In this document: positions 1 through 12,275 of the stretch, in pieces
Layout of the letters: each line of letters starts with the position of its first letter
Position numbering within the stretch: the stretch's first letter is position 1
Assembly (NCBI RefSeq): GCF_014898055.3
Contig: NW_023600993.1
Coordinates: 1,860,001-1,924,000 of the forward strand
From: Talpa occidentalis
Taxonomy: Eukaryota > Chordata > Mammalia > Eulipotyphla > Talpidae
DNA: 64,000 nt
Reading direction: 5' to 3'
Notes under the pieces: model-generated
Seen by the model: only the letters and a program-made list of their open reading frames with translations
What the model was told of the DNA's origin: nothing
The model's database searches: none
Translations under genes and position numbers: made by a program

Positions 1-614
1 TCAATAGGTCACAATCTTTTAGCATTGTTTTTTACTGCAGTCACCCAGGCCCGGCCAGCTGGAGTTCCTGGGAGCTGGCTGCTGTGTTCTTTCAACCTAC
101 TGCCGTCATTCTTGGTGCAGGCAAAGAAATTCGCACTTCAAAGGGTTTTACAGAAGCTATGAACATGAGTTATAAAAAAGCAGCCCCGAGATTTGAGTGC
201 AAATATTGAATTTCATTATGCCAGGGGACCTCTGGGGGTCGGGGGGAGGCAGCACTGAAATAGGAAACAGAAGGAAACCTGTAGAGGATTGATTCTCGAG
301 CAAGAGCCAACACGGACAGCTGGAGCCAAGCCTCACCGGGACACTGGGGACGCCGTGGAAAGCACGCACAGAGCTGTCCCGCTCAAGAAGTCAGGGCTCT
401 GTGGTATTTACACACTGAGGTCAGCAGAAGAATGACCCCAAGCATGGCCACATGCTAATGACCGGAACCTGTGACTGTATTACCTGGGGCTTTCCTGCTG
501 TGAGCAGCAGAGCAAGGTGAGACGCAGGTATTATCTGGTCATCACCAAGGTCCGGTCCCTGCAGAGCAGGGTTCGAGAGAGGCTCTGGTGCTCGGGCCAG
601 AGAGGATAAGCCGT
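1..614. other. Non-coding sequence, nothing recognised
   Basis: I see no repeat, RNA gene or credible exon here. Minus-strand frames of 134 and 167 codons around 420-1034 run partly through the L1 relic that follows and have no recognisable domain, so they are treated as chance. Confidence 0.5.
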
Positions 615-1311
615 AACAGGCGTTGGTGCGTTGGCGGAGAAAGCCAAGTCTTGGCCTGTGGCTGGTGTGTGTAAGATGGCGTCCCTGCTGTGGAAAACCA
701 CCTGATGGCCCCTCAACGACAACATGGTTACCATGTGCCCAGCAATTCCACTCCTGGGCATGCACCCAAGAGAAGGAAAATGCATCTGCACGAAAGCTAC
801 ACGCGAAGGCTCTCTGGGACAGCACGCATAGCGTCCAGAGACGACCAAGTGGCCATCAGCGGATGAATGGATGACAATCTCACCATGTGTGCGTGCTGAT
901 GTGCACGACATACGTCCTCCAGATACAACACTATGAGCGCTGCTCTGCCACAGTGAGGGACGCCTGGGACATTCGCCACGAGCAGCATGCTGAATGCGTT
1001 GAAGGAGTCCTTCCCACGGGCCCACACACTGCATGATTCTACTGGCACAACAGCCCGACTATACTGATGCTCATGAAGTCACCCGGTGAGCGCCTGTCGG
1101 GGACTGAGGGGGGAGCGGGAACAGGGAGTGACTGTCACCAGGTACGGGATTTCTCTGGGGGTGATGAAAATGTTCTGGAATTAGCAGAGATGGTTACACC
1201 ATTTTGTAAAGAGCCTAATATAAAACCCATTGAAGTGCAGACTTTTCAGAGGTGAATTTTATGGCATATGAATTATATTTTCAAAACGTAAAAAATAAAA
1301 GACAAAAGAAG
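615..1311 (+). mobile_element. Old L1 (LINE-1) 3' end, decayed
   Basis: The order of recognisable pieces follows the end of L1 ORF2 and its 3' UTR: the 'trunk' near 675-700 (resembling the sequence before the primer-distal end of ORF2), the 'cccagcaattccactcctggg' type segment near 740, the 'atcagcggatgaatggatgac' type segment near 855, the glycine-rich 3' UTR stretch near 1085-1165, and 'gtgaattttatggcatatgaattata' near 1250 followed by an A-rich tail to about 1311. Reading frames are destroyed. It is the older L1M class by degree of decay. The left boundary is approximate, and I saw no target-site duplication. Confidence 0.8.
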
Positions 1312-2114
1312 CCGAATGCTCCTGTATTCCAAAGGCCGTTCACTTTTACAGCAGCCACCACACACAGAGCATTCTAGCCGCCCAGATAAGCTGCTGAGTT
1401 TGAATAAACACAGCATGCTTTTTTCCCAGAAATTCCTGGGCAAGAACGTCTACACGTTTCTACGCACTTACCACTCATGCCTGATTTCTGTCTGGAGGCC
1501 AATGAAGCTCATGCTGTGACCTGGCCAGCAAGAGCCCTCTGCACATGGGGAGAGCAGAGGGAACATGATCCGAGCGCTCACTCTCCTGCAGCAACCTGTA
1601 GTCACTCCCTGCTCCCTACGGGACAGGCCCCCCACCCGTGGGCTCTCCCCAGCACAGTTCGGCCTCTAGCCCTTAGCTTCTTGCCCCCAGGCACCCTCCC
1701 TCCAGGGGGCCAGCCTCATCCCATGCTGCCTTCACCCTCCCCAGGACCACCCCATGCTCCAGACATCGCCCCTGCACACGCCCACCCCACTGCCAGAGCT
1801 GTTCCTCCGCCCCGTCTGGGAACTCCTTCCTGCTTAGGGATGCATCTGGGCACACAGAGGCCCTAGTGTCTGGACTTGCCCGTGTCCATGCCCACAGCCT
1901 GGGGTCATGCGCCCCCACGCCCCAGCTTGGTGGGGTCACCGCTGGCTCACTCCCTGCACTGGGCTCTGAGCACGTATGCGGCACCAGCAGACATTCTGTA
2001 ACTGTCTGTTCACTAAATGCAAGATGAATATTTGAAGACATTTCGCAAATCTAATTTAGAAGGAGGGCAGCTTGATCTAGTGCCCAGACTCCTAATGTGA
2101 GAGCGAGCAGACCA
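1312..2114. other. Non-coding sequence, nothing recognised
   Basis: C-rich stretch at 1600-1960 with open frames on both strands (129 and 122 codons). No motif or repeat identified. Confidence 0.5.
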
Positions 2115-2215
2115 GCCTCTGGCTCCGGCCTGCAGCTCGGCCGCTGCGTGACTGGAATCAAGACATTAACATTCTCCAGGCCTTAACATGCACATTTGAA
2201 AATGAGAGACTTGGA
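2115..2215 (+). mobile_element. MIR SINE fragment
   Basis: Matches the sense MIR core in order: 'gctgcgtgac' (gtgtgacc part), 'cattaacattctccaggcct' (cttaacctctctgggcct part) and 'catttgaaaatgagag' (catctgtaaaatgag part). MIRs are ancient tRNA-derived SINEs shared by all mammals and no longer move. Confidence 0.6.
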
Positions 2216-5079
2216 CAAACTGTCCAGGGAGTCTCTTGGCTCTACCTTTCTAAACTCTTAGAATTTAGGAAACCTTGCTGTTAAGAAACATCCAAATAGC
2301 ATGACGTGAAACAGTAAACTGTATAATCTAGACTCCTACGTCCGGAGCTCAGAGGACAGGAGAGTGCGGGGCTTGCACAGGAAGGAGACTTCGGGAGTCT
2401 CTTCTGTGGCCTGCTAGAGGCACTCCCAGAGGAGCTGAGAACAGGCCCCCTCCTCCTCTTTTAATTCCTCCCTCAAACCTGCCCCTCCTCCCTCCCCAGA
2501 AACACAGAGCTTACAGGAGCTGACAACCAAGTTTTTAAGGAAAGAGTAAAAGAAGTGACTTTTTCTGCCGAGAGACACAGAGCCGAGAGGCGCAGTACGG
2601 GGTGCTGAGGGGGGAGCAGGCTTCTACGAGCAGCTCTGAGAAGCCCAGGAAGGAGGAACCGACAGCCAGAGCCAGGAGGGTGAGTCTCCCCAAGTCCTGT
2701 GTGGCCGGTGGGCTGCCCTGGGGAGTCCTGTCCTGACAACTCCGCCAGCACGCTGCACTCTAGGCCACAACAGACAAAGACCTTAGATCACAACTTCCTG
2801 CAGAGGGAGGCTGAGCTCCCTCCCAGCCAGGCCCACCCCAGGCCGGAACAAGGGGCTGCCCCCTGTTGTGGGCCTGCCCTTTAAATGTCTCCTCCATGTC
2901 CCTGCAAGGAGTCCTGGACCTTGTCTCTGCTGCTCTCCTAGCGGTTTCCAGTGTGAGTCAGTCTTCAGAGAGGACAGCGCAGGCCACCCTACTGTGCGCA
3001 CATCCAGGAGCCTTTCTGCAGCTGCCCCCTCCCTGCAGGACAGAGCCCGCATCTGGGGCCTCACTCACTGCGGCTGGCTATTTGCTGCCACTAAAAGTAA
3101 AAGCCACCTTAACAATGGGTCCCTGTAAGTCCAGGGAGGCCTCTGAACCTCTGCACCCAGGCCTCCGCCCTGCTCTCCTGCTGCTGGTTTCTGGTAAGTC
3201 ACGGAGGCAGCGCACACATGAGGTTCCTATGGGGAAACCCTTGACAAGGAATTCAGGTAGGGTCACCACGGCCCTGCACATTGCTAAGTGGCTCCATCCA
3301 CAACTAACATGGTGACCTTGCGGTCGCCCTTGTCAGCAGGAACCTGACACGGTGGCAGTCCGTGTGCAGTGGGCCTGAAGTGGAGCTACAGGCAGAGAGA
3401 AGACAGTACATAGCTGGGATCTTCCTATTTTCCAGGGTAGTCAACAGCCGAAGTTGAAGTCCTCACAGCACTGCCTGGCAAAACTGGGGGTAAAATCTAC
3501 TGTGATGAAAACTCAAGAATCATCTGTAATTAGTAGTTTTCTAAATTCTTTTTTTTTTCCATGACACCAACCTCCATCATAACTTCCCTAATTTTAGGGA
3601 GGAAATGCCATTGAATTCTGGGCGGGGCTGTGGCTGGTATTTCTGCCCATTGGGCTGCAGCCCCGGGGAGCAGAGGTGCCAGGCGTGCGGACAGGGAGAC
3701 TGCACGAGGTGAATCCTCCCCCCGGACGGCACTTGGCATGTCTCGAAGGTGCCGCGGTGGATGTCCATGTGAGAGGTCAGGGCAGGGCAGGGTCAGCTGT
3801 GGGGTTGGAGATCATCCCTGCCTGAGGGAGGGGACCCTGACCCTGGCCCTGAGGCCTAGAATGACCAGGGGACTCTGCCGTGTCTGACAGTTCCCATAGC
3901 TGCTAAATTAGGGGGTTAGCAAAGCTGCTCCCTGAAGGTCTCCTCCAAACTTAAAACGCCATGAGCCAATGCACTGTAATGACTGTGTGACAGTTCAGAG
4001 ATAATTCAGTCCATCAAGTCATACTGCCTTCACCTAAATGGTCTTTAGTTTCAAAGTTCAAATGTAATCACAAAGAGATGCCAGGGACAGACCTGAGTCA
4101 CCACTTAGCGGGAACAGCCCCGTGGGGCGGAGGCCCGCTCCCTGAAATGCACACTGGCAATGAGCAATTAGCCTCTCTGGAGACGCCCACGGCCAGGGGG
4201 TCTCCCTGTCCAGCGCAGCGCCTCCCTGCCCAGCGCGACAGCGATCTGCCCCACGGTGGCTGGAGATGGTCCAGGTCCTGTGCGCTGAGACTGGCTCTGG
4301 GCCTGGGGAAGCGGCTTATCCATGAAGGTGTCGGTGCGTCTGTGCGCACAGAGGACAAGGGGCCATTGTGTCACCTTCTCTTGGTGGCCAGTAGCAGAAA
4401 ACTAAGCCCACCCCAAGGGAAAGATGGGTGCAGCCATGGGAGGTCCGCTCCCCGCCCGGCCTCAGGTACGGGCTCAGAGAAGCCCTCGGGCCCAGTCTCG
4501 GGCCATACCCGCCCTGAGCTGGCTGACCCCAGGGAGCCGGAGGCTGAGGGTGTGTTGATCTGCACCGTTATAAGCAACCTGTGCACAGCGACCGGGCCTT
4601 CAAAGTGCTGGATGACACCAGGGCTTGCGTTCGAGCCACAGCCTGGAGAACACAGTTCACTCCCGAACAGAGGAGAGGAAGTGGAGGCACTCAGCACCGC
4701 TACGTTGCACGCTCTTCCCCCTGAGTTCTCAACTAGGCCCGCGGTGTGGGTGGCTTCCGGGGCCGCCCAGTAGCACCATGTCCCCTGCTCTGCCCTGAGC
4801 CCTGCAGGCCCGAGCCTGTCCCCAACTGGCCAGCACCACGCAGTGACCTGTCCCCTCACCTGCCTGTCCTGGCTCCTTCCTCAGCTCACATCTCACTTCC
4901 TCCTGCCTGCACTGGTTTCTCCTGGGGTCACCTTCCCAGGAACCACTTCCACTCAAATTCTTCTCTCAGGGTCTGCTTCTAGGAAAACCGAAATTAAGAC
5001 ATTCTTCCTCCAGCGCTGCTTCTCCCAGCAGGTTACAAGGGCAAGGGAAGGGAGGCAAAACAATCAAGAAGTTTAGAGT
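2216..5079. other. Non-coding sequence, nothing recognised
   Basis: GC-rich unique sequence. The largest open frame, plus strand 4078-4773 (231 codons), overlaps a 162-codon frame on the other strand, lies in about 60% GC DNA and shows no domain, signal peptide or splice context that I can defend. The T-run near 3550 is a simple polypyrimidine tract. Confidence 0.45.
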
Positions 5080-5230
5080 CTGTGATCTCCATTTTCAATT
5101 ATTTAAGCAAAAAAGAGAGGGAGCTGTTAGAAAGTCAGTCATTTAATAGCCTGCAGCCTGTTAAATTCACTGCAAGTCAAATCTGCTTACAGGAGTCCTG
5201 GAATGAAGTTGACAGTTGTCTTGGAATCTA
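5080..5230. promoter_or_regulatory. AT-rich block, possible conserved non-coding element
   Basis: A short AT-rich island in GC-rich surroundings, with 'tcaattatttaagc' and 'cagtcatttaatagcc' homeodomain-like sites. It is not recognisable as a repeat. Function is inference from composition only. Confidence 0.22.
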
Positions 5231-6599
5231 AAATGGAATGGGCTAGATTTTTTTTTGCATTTCTCTGGCTATTTCCATTACAGAGAGAAATACTTGGACG
5301 CTTGTCCCCTGGCTCTGGTTACAGCTGGAGGCACCTTCAGAAATCCTTCTACTGAGCTGGAAGCCCCGCTCATGCCAAGTTGCCAGCTCATCCTCCAAGT
5401 CTCACAGCTCTGGCATGAACACCAGGAGCGTGACATGGGCAAGGAACCTAGCAGACAGCCCAAAACACCGTGAACAGGTCGTGCGCAGCCGCACCGGCCG
5501 GCGGGACTGCCGGAGGCTCCCAGCTCACGGCGCGCTCCGGTCCAGCAGGTTACCTAAGTCCAGGGCCGGCTTCATCATCATTCTTCTGAACTGTCTGGTC
5601 TCTCCCCAGAGGGGAAAACTGGAACCCAGAAACATGCAGCCAAGTGGCAGAGCTGGGCTGACGCCTTCAGAGCCGACACGCGAAGAGCAGGTGAGATCTG
5701 AGGAAAGCATGACCCTGAGTCGCAGCTTCACTGTCCGCCCATGAGCGGGGAAGGACATCCACAGGCTCAGAGGTGCCACCCAGGTCAACACTCCGCCTGA
5801 CGTGATTTCTCCACCCTGCGACCGGGCAGTCTACCCTGGCGATGGAGGTGCCTGCTCGGCTCAGGCGCCAGCACTGCTGGAGGGAAGGGATGCCCTCGGC
5901 CTGCAGCTAGGGGGGGAGCACATCCTCCGAACCCCAGGACAGCTGGCGCGGGGACAGGGAGCGTGAGCTCTGGTTGTGACCTGGAGTCTCGGACCGCTGG
6001 CAGGGGTCGGAAACGCAGCCACCAGGGGTGTGAACTGAGGGAGGGCAAGTGGTGAGGGTCCTTGGAGCGCTGATCCTCCGCGCCGCCTGAAACAAGGGTG
6101 TCCTTTCAGGAGAACTCTAGAAAATCAAGGCAGTGGCCTCTAGAAAGCGAGCATCCACAGGAAAGCAGAAGTGTGCTGCTCATCGTGCGGCCAGGAGACA
6201 AGACATGGTGAACACTGTAGCCTGCTGCGACGAGGGTTGATGAGCACGGAGGGGGCTGCAGGCCTGTCTGGGGGCTCCCGTGGGTGGCGCAGCGGGGAGC
6301 GGGGAGCATGTTCCCGGTGTGCTGGGAATTCCCTCACTCGATCATCCTGAGATAAATACGCTGAATAAAGATGACCTGACGCTTTCTCTCTCCTCAGGTA
6401 AGATACACTCTGTCTTCTGCCCTGTCCCCAGTGACCCAGGAGGCCGGAGCAAGCCCTTAAATAAAGCAGTGACGAGAAAACAAATCAAAGCATCTCTCAT
6501 GAAGAGAGAGCCCTGGAAGAGCTCAAACATTTCGCCCAAAACCTCGTTTCCTCAGTCTGAGCACCGACAAAACTGGCGCTGGACGCTCCCGGCAGCTGG
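5231..6599. other. Non-coding sequence, nothing recognised
   Basis: Unique sequence, no identifiable repeat or gene. Open frames here are short and overlap on both strands. Confidence 0.45.
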
Positions 6600-6700
6600 C
6601 TGTATTGCTTCCATTTTAGAGACGATAAGGCTGAGGTTTATAGGGAGGAAAATGTAGACACCAAGCCATTTTGGGGTCTACCAGCCCGTAGCTCCACAGC
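6600..6700 (-). mobile_element. MIR SINE fragment
   Basis: The plus strand reads 'ccattttagagacgataagg' followed by 'ctgaggtttatagggagg', which is the reverse complement of the MIR 'cctcagtttcctcatctgtaaaatgg' region. Decayed and short. Boundaries approximate. Confidence 0.55.
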
Positions 6701-7134
6701 AAACATCGCTACTGAAGTGGGAGGGCATGTTACCGGACTGTGTGACCAGAGAAGTCAGCTTGGCCTCCGCGGTTGAGACAGACTTTCTGTTCTTCTCCGG
6801 GCTGCGCGCTGGCTCCACGGCTGGTTCACATGCCGGCTGGCAGTGGAGCAGTAATTGCCAAAATAATTCCCGGTTATTGCTCGGCTCTCTGTGTGCACTT
6901 TTCTTCAGTAAGACCTTATTAGACCCACTAATCAGAACTATGAAAATGCCCTCCAAGACCTCTTTTGAAGTCTTGTCTTCAAGAGAAGTCTCTTTTGCAA
7001 CCTAGGAGTCTTTTGTTAGTTTCCCCCCAGAAAAGATTTTTCACGGACAATGTTCTTATTTGCAGGAAGTTACCAACATTAGCTGCCAGGTCTTTGGGGT
7101 GGGGAGGCTAAGCTGGGAGCCGGAGGCTAGGGTG
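6701..7134. other. Non-coding sequence, nothing recognised
   Basis: Unique sequence. It includes the AT-richer 6850-7060 segment with 'gccaaaataattcccggtta', which might be conserved, but nothing definite is visible. Confidence 0.4.
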
Positions 7135-7275
7135 CTAGCCTCACATAGGGCGCTGCTTGGGTATCTGCTCTTGGGTAAGGCATTTAATCATCCCAGTCAC
7201 AAATTTCTCATTTGCAAAATAAAGAAACTGGAATGCAGGGTCTCTGAGCCTCGTCTCAGCCCTAAGTCTGGTATA
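7135..7275 (+). mobile_element. MIR SINE
   Basis: Sense-strand MIR: 'ctgctcttgggtaaggcatt' matches the 'gaccttgggcaagttactt' segment, and 'tttctcatttgcaaaataaa' matches 'tttcctcatctgtaaaatgg', followed by a degraded 'ctctgagcct' stretch. The downstream end is uncertain. Confidence 0.65.
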
Positions 7276-8749
7276 GTCCATGATAGACACTTACTTAAAG
7301 AGCAGATGTGGAGGCCTGGACCGAGCAAGTGACAGCAGCACCCTGGGACTGACCATGGCTGACCTCAGCTTCATCCCCCTCTCCGGCTGGGCTGTCCCTG
7401 GCGGCCACCGCTTGGACTCAGCCCCAGGGGTTTCCTGCTGCAGTGACCATGCTGCAAATCAACGGCCCTAAGATGTCACTGCACTTGACACTTCTGGGAG
7501 TGACATGGCTCCAAAACTTAGACTTTCCCACTCTGAAACCTTCACTCTATTTCTTGGCTTATGATGGTGAAACGACGTCCCCAAAGAAAAGGGTGGAAAG
7601 CCGCTGGGGTATTACCCAGAGAGGCTACCCTGAGCTGCTGCTCAGCAGGGCCCTGTAGACAGGAGGCCCAGAGCAGCCAGGGCAAGGCAGGCCGAGGACA
7701 GGCCGTGCTGGTGCTGCGGCTCCTGACGCCCACGGTGCTGCGGCGGATGTGGGGTCTGGGGTCAGGCTCGGGAAGGAGAGTGACGAGAGCGAAGAAAAGG
7801 CCCTGATGGGCGCTGGACTGCAACTCCTGACAAAATGACAGCTCCTGTTTCATCCTCTGAGAACACTCCCTGAGGTGCGAGCGAAGACCATGTGGGAGGT
7901 AAGACAGGAAACCGCGGGAGCCGAGACCCTCGACAGAAGCAGCCAGGCTTGACGGCCACGGTCCCGATTCAAGTTAGTTCAACTCCATTTCCCATTCCCA
8001 TTTCAGCGGCTTTTTGTCTAGCTATTCAGTCATTCTAATAATTTCAAAATGATATCTATATATGTGCGTGGGTGTATTTCATAATGAACTCAATAAACTA
8101 GGACTAGAGCATCACTGCCTGCGGGCTCCGAAAGCTCGTCGTGGGGAAGCTTACCCCGCAGAGACCTGGGACAGGGCAGGCTGGGCAGAAGGACGACCCT
8201 GCTCATCCTGGTTCCGACTTTCACCAAGCTGGTGGGTGCGTCTCGCGGCAGATGGCTGACTAGAAGCAATCACCCAGGCCAACGTGACTCGTCTCTTAGG
8301 TGAAACAGGGAGCACTTTGGGAAGGTGCCCATTTTCAAAATAGCAAGATCTAGCCTTTGTCAACGCTACAGACCCCATTTTTACCCCAGAGATCACAAGG
8401 AAATTAGAAGGGGTAGGCCCAGAAACTGGAGTTCCAAAGCCAGTAAACCCAGGCCAGACTCCTATGAAGACAAGAGGAGAACAAACTGGTATTAAAGAAG
8501 ATGCTGAGGAAGGAAAGCTGAAGTGGCAGAGTCAGGGCTGTCGAGGGGAAGCCCTGGCTCCCGAGGGCCCATCTCTAAGTGGGGGAGGGGTCGTCTTGGT
8601 ATTCCTGGCTCCCCAGGAGATGAAAGGGGCAGAACATCAAGCACAATCCTATTGCTCACTCGGTCTTAGGTCCTCTCCTCGGGGCTGTGTTGAGGGCCAT
8701 ACATCACTAGAACAACAAGACAATAGATTTAACCCAAAGACATTAATGT
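7276..8749. other. Non-coding sequence, nothing recognised
   Basis: Unique sequence. No repeat or exon identified. 8040-8100 is briefly AT-rich. Confidence 0.45.
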
Positions 8750-9300
8750 CCTAGATTTTCAAGCCATTCCCTGTTAAGTTGAAGGTATATGGAAATCATC
8801 AGCTGAGTTCATTTATCATATTTACCAAATGCGATGCTCTATTTTACAAACTTTTAGTATCATAAAATTATATAGATACAAATGGACCTAAAACCCAGCG
8901 GGATTGGATGGCGTTTTCCTTAATCAGAAAGCAGAGTTGGAGCTCAGAGTCGGGCTCATACTTTGCAGTGCTTTGCTTTTCCATAATCAAGGGAACAATT
9001 GTCCTTCCTGCACTAATCAGCATGAACTCTGATCCAGCTTTGCTCTAATTGGCCCTAATGAAGTGAAACGGTTCCAGCTTTTAAGCTTTCCTCCGTGTCG
9101 CTTCGGTTTGCTAACACACCTTTTAAGCAGGCTTTTAAGAACGTATTTTAACAGTGTTTTTGCATCTTTAAATGCAAAATATATCAAAGAGTTTGTATTT
9201 GCCAGGTTATTAAGCCAGGATTAAATTAGGTGTTTGGGAAAGTCTATTAAAATGGTAAAGTCCTAATTATAACAATAACAATAAACATCCAAGGCCTCCC
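8750..9300. promoter_or_regulatory. AT-rich candidate conserved element (enhancer-like)
   Basis: About 550 bp that are unlike any repeat I know and contrast sharply in base composition with the flanks. It contains a homeodomain-type site CTAATTGG at 9045-9052, further TAAT cores nearby, and an inverted repeat of a POU/octamer-like half-site (TTTTGCAT at 9158-9165, ATGCAAAA at 9172-9179, 6-bp spacer). CpGs are few and there is no open frame. In vertebrate genomes such blocks are often deeply conserved developmental enhancers. That role here is inference. Confidence 0.4.
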
Positions 9301-9329
9301 AGCGCGGTGATGGTGATGCCTGGAAGACA

Positions 9330-9450
9330 GCGGCCGGGCGTGAGTCCTGCCGCGCGGCCCCACTTCGGTTCCCTCACAGCTCAGGACCTGTTTTGCTGGC
9401 CTAAGAAGTGCAAATAATCCCAGTGTCTACCTCCGGCACCTCAGAGCCAC
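9330..9450 (+). mobile_element. Possible MIR fragment
   Basis: 'gagtcctgccgcgcggcccc' resembles the MIR promoter-distal 'aatcccggctctgccac' part, and 'aagtgcaaataatcccagtg' then 'tctacctc' resembles 'gataataatagtacctacctc'. Similarity is weak and the middle does not align convincingly. Confidence 0.35.
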
Positions 9451-12174
9451 GCTGGAGACCAAGGCCCCTCCCAGGAAGAGGTGGACTCCAACTCCCTCTC
9501 CCCAGTGCAGGCTGGACACAGTGACCTCCGCGCACAAGGAGAGCAGACGAGGAAGCTTGGGTGCCCGACTCCACAGAGAAAAGCAGAAGGGAGAGGACAG
9601 GATCGGCAGCCTGAGCCTGGAAAAACGGGTATCTTCTTGAATTCCCTCAGAAAGTAAGGGACAGGACAAGAATGGTCATTCCAAAAGAAGGTGGAACAGC
9701 CCAAACGTCTAGATGAAAGTAAACATAACATCGCCGCCACTGTGAGAAGGAAAAATGGAGTCCTCAAGCGTGTGTGACGACTGTCATGCCAAATCCGGAT
9801 GATCGTGCAGTGTGCACTGTCACGACTGTAATTCTGGGTTGCATTATAAATGCAATTCTTTCTGATACTGTTTTTAAGTTACCCATGATGAAAAAACTGG
9901 AATATATCTTCTTCCATTTAATTTTTTTTAATTCCCTTTTTTGCTGCTTGCAATTGGTCACCGAACTTTTTTTTTCACTGAACTTAGAAACACCCAACAA
10001 GAGACTTCCTTCCAGCAGCAGTCTTTGAGAAGGCACAAAGGCACTGGAAGAAGCCATTGGCTTTCAAAATCATCTTTTCCTCAAGCAGCAAACAGTGGAA
10101 AAACCAGATTCTCTTCCCCAGGGCAGGCCCGCAGTGGGCATCTAAGCCTGCTGGGAGGGCACGCGGCTGCTGGCTACTGCTCTTTCCTTCCTTTCTGGAG
10201 TATGTGAACAGTAAAGTCCCTGACACCTGAGGTAAATATGGTTTTTTTTTGGCCACCAGAAGGAAACTGGTTAAAAGAAGAGAATCTTAAAACATTTAAT
10301 GTTTCCATTTTTGTCCTGGCAACCAGGAAGCCTTTGCCAAATCTTCAGGGGGGCTTGCTACTTCTAAAGGTCAGAATTCTGCTCCTTTCCTCTCCTTGGT
10401 CATGATTTCCCAAAGTCCTGGACATAAACTCCGCATGTCCACATGGGCGCTAGATGCCAGAAGTTTCCGGAAACCAGTTGCTCAGTCTTTGGAGGGTCAG
10501 GCAGCCAATAAACCGAGACGCCCATGTAGGAGCTGCCGAACTTGCCTTCTCTGATGCACTTACAGTGGCTTCCAGCATCAGGGTCTTTGGGTTTCAGCAG
10601 CGTCTAGTTTGTCTCACAAAGGAAGAGAGAAACAAAAGCACCCACAGCTTCCAAGGCTCAGGCACAAGCCTGCACAGCGCTGAGGGAGGGCCGCGGTCAG
10701 CCCGGCCTGTGTCCCCGTGTCTGAGCCCGAGACGGAGACACCCCTCTCCTGCGTGGGGGAAGAGCCATTTGCGTGACACTGCAGCATGGCACCTAAAAAC
10801 ACCCTCATATCTCTCTACTTCAGGAATGTTCTCTCCAGATTCCCAAAAGGTATTGTGATGTGAAACTGGAGGGGAATACAGTCCCGAGGCCCAGCCACCC
10901 TGACGAGACCCCCCCATGCCGCCCGCCCTCCCCTGGGCCTGCTGCCGCCCAGCCACACGAGGAGCAGCCGCGGGCTCTTAACACGCAATCCTGCATCCAC
11001 ACTCATACCTGTGAGTCTCTGAAAGGTGCAAACGAATGTCTAAGCTTCCCAGGCCCTCCCACTCTGGCCGGAACCCAAGGAGGTGACACTAGGGTAGTGG
11101 ATGTCTTCTTAGACATCCAGTTGAGTTGCCAGTGCCAGTCAGAGGGGCACATGCACCCGGCCTCAGCAGGCGTGAGAACAGAGGGGCACGCTGACACCAC
11201 TGCCCTGCACGCCATCCCCCACTGGGCTGAGGACAGACATTGCAAAAGCAGAGCCAGGCACGAGTCCACCCGCACGAGAAAACTGAAGGTGAGGCGCGAG
11301 GCCAGACGTTGCCCACCATGATGGGGGCGTCAGCGCTGTCAAGTCCCTGCGAGGCTCAGCGCCACACGAGCGGCGGCTCTGACAGCCCCATCCATCAGCT
11401 GTGTGCAGCCAGCACGAGCGCAACGTGGTGTCACTGCCGACCCGGGAAACACACTTGCCGAAGGAAAAACAAATGCAGCGATTAAATTTGGTTTTGAATA
11501 ATTGGTTTGTTGTAATTCTTGGGCTGAAGCAAAGTGGCATTTCTAATTCATAGAAATCGCTATTTGAAATAGAGTTATGGCTGCTCGGAGAACCCCTGGA
11601 ACTAAGAAAATTTAAGTTGGCACATTTAAGAAAGCCATTAAGGGCACCTAACTACCCCGCCCCCATTATCGCCCCAGGAGTCCAGCCCCTCCTCCCGGGA
11701 GCCAGAGGCGGCTCAAGGCCTCTCACTCCCACGTCACCTGCCAGCGCGGGAGCCTGCTGTGGCTCAGGAAGAACGTTCTGGGCAGGAAAGGCGGAGCGAT
11801 GAAACAGACATGGAGGTGTGAAGTCGTGCTCCGAAAGTGACGTCATTACATACCCAAGGGGCGAGTCGGTAAAGCTTGAAAAACCCAAACATTCACATTG
11901 GCCACTCCAAGGCCTCCTGGGGCTGCTCTCATGGGTGTGCACTGCGTGCTTGCTGGAAAACACCCCCACTGACCAGCCCTGGGCATGGGCCCCCTCATTC
12001 AAAGGCACTCCAGGAACATGAAGGGCCAAGGGGTCAGCTGGTTCTGAGCCTGGCCCGTGCACCATCCACCGCAGGATCTCGCCAGGGCTGGCAAGACAGG
12101 CAGATTCTGAGTCCACCAGCACCACCGCCCGGATGCTGGCGGTGAGCCCCGATGCTCCACTGCAGCCACAGGGT
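9451..12174. other. Non-coding sequence, nothing recognised
   Basis: Mixed-composition unique sequence. An AT-rich stretch at 9780-9990 with T-runs may be an old decayed repeat. The 153-codon plus frame at 10860-11321 has several opposing frames and no domain. I find no RNA gene. Confidence 0.45.
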
Positions 12175-12275
12175 CATGGTATGTGAGGCTTAAGTGTCAA
12201 ACACACTGAGCCCTGGCTTACCAATAAAGAAACTGAGGCACAGCGAGGTCACCGAGACAATGCGGAACGCCTTTC
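12175..12275 (-). mobile_element. MIR SINE fragment
   Basis: The plus strand carries 'taaagaaactgaggcacagc' followed by 'gaggtcacc', the reverse complement of the conserved MIR segment. The left end (about 12175) is estimated. Confidence 0.6.
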
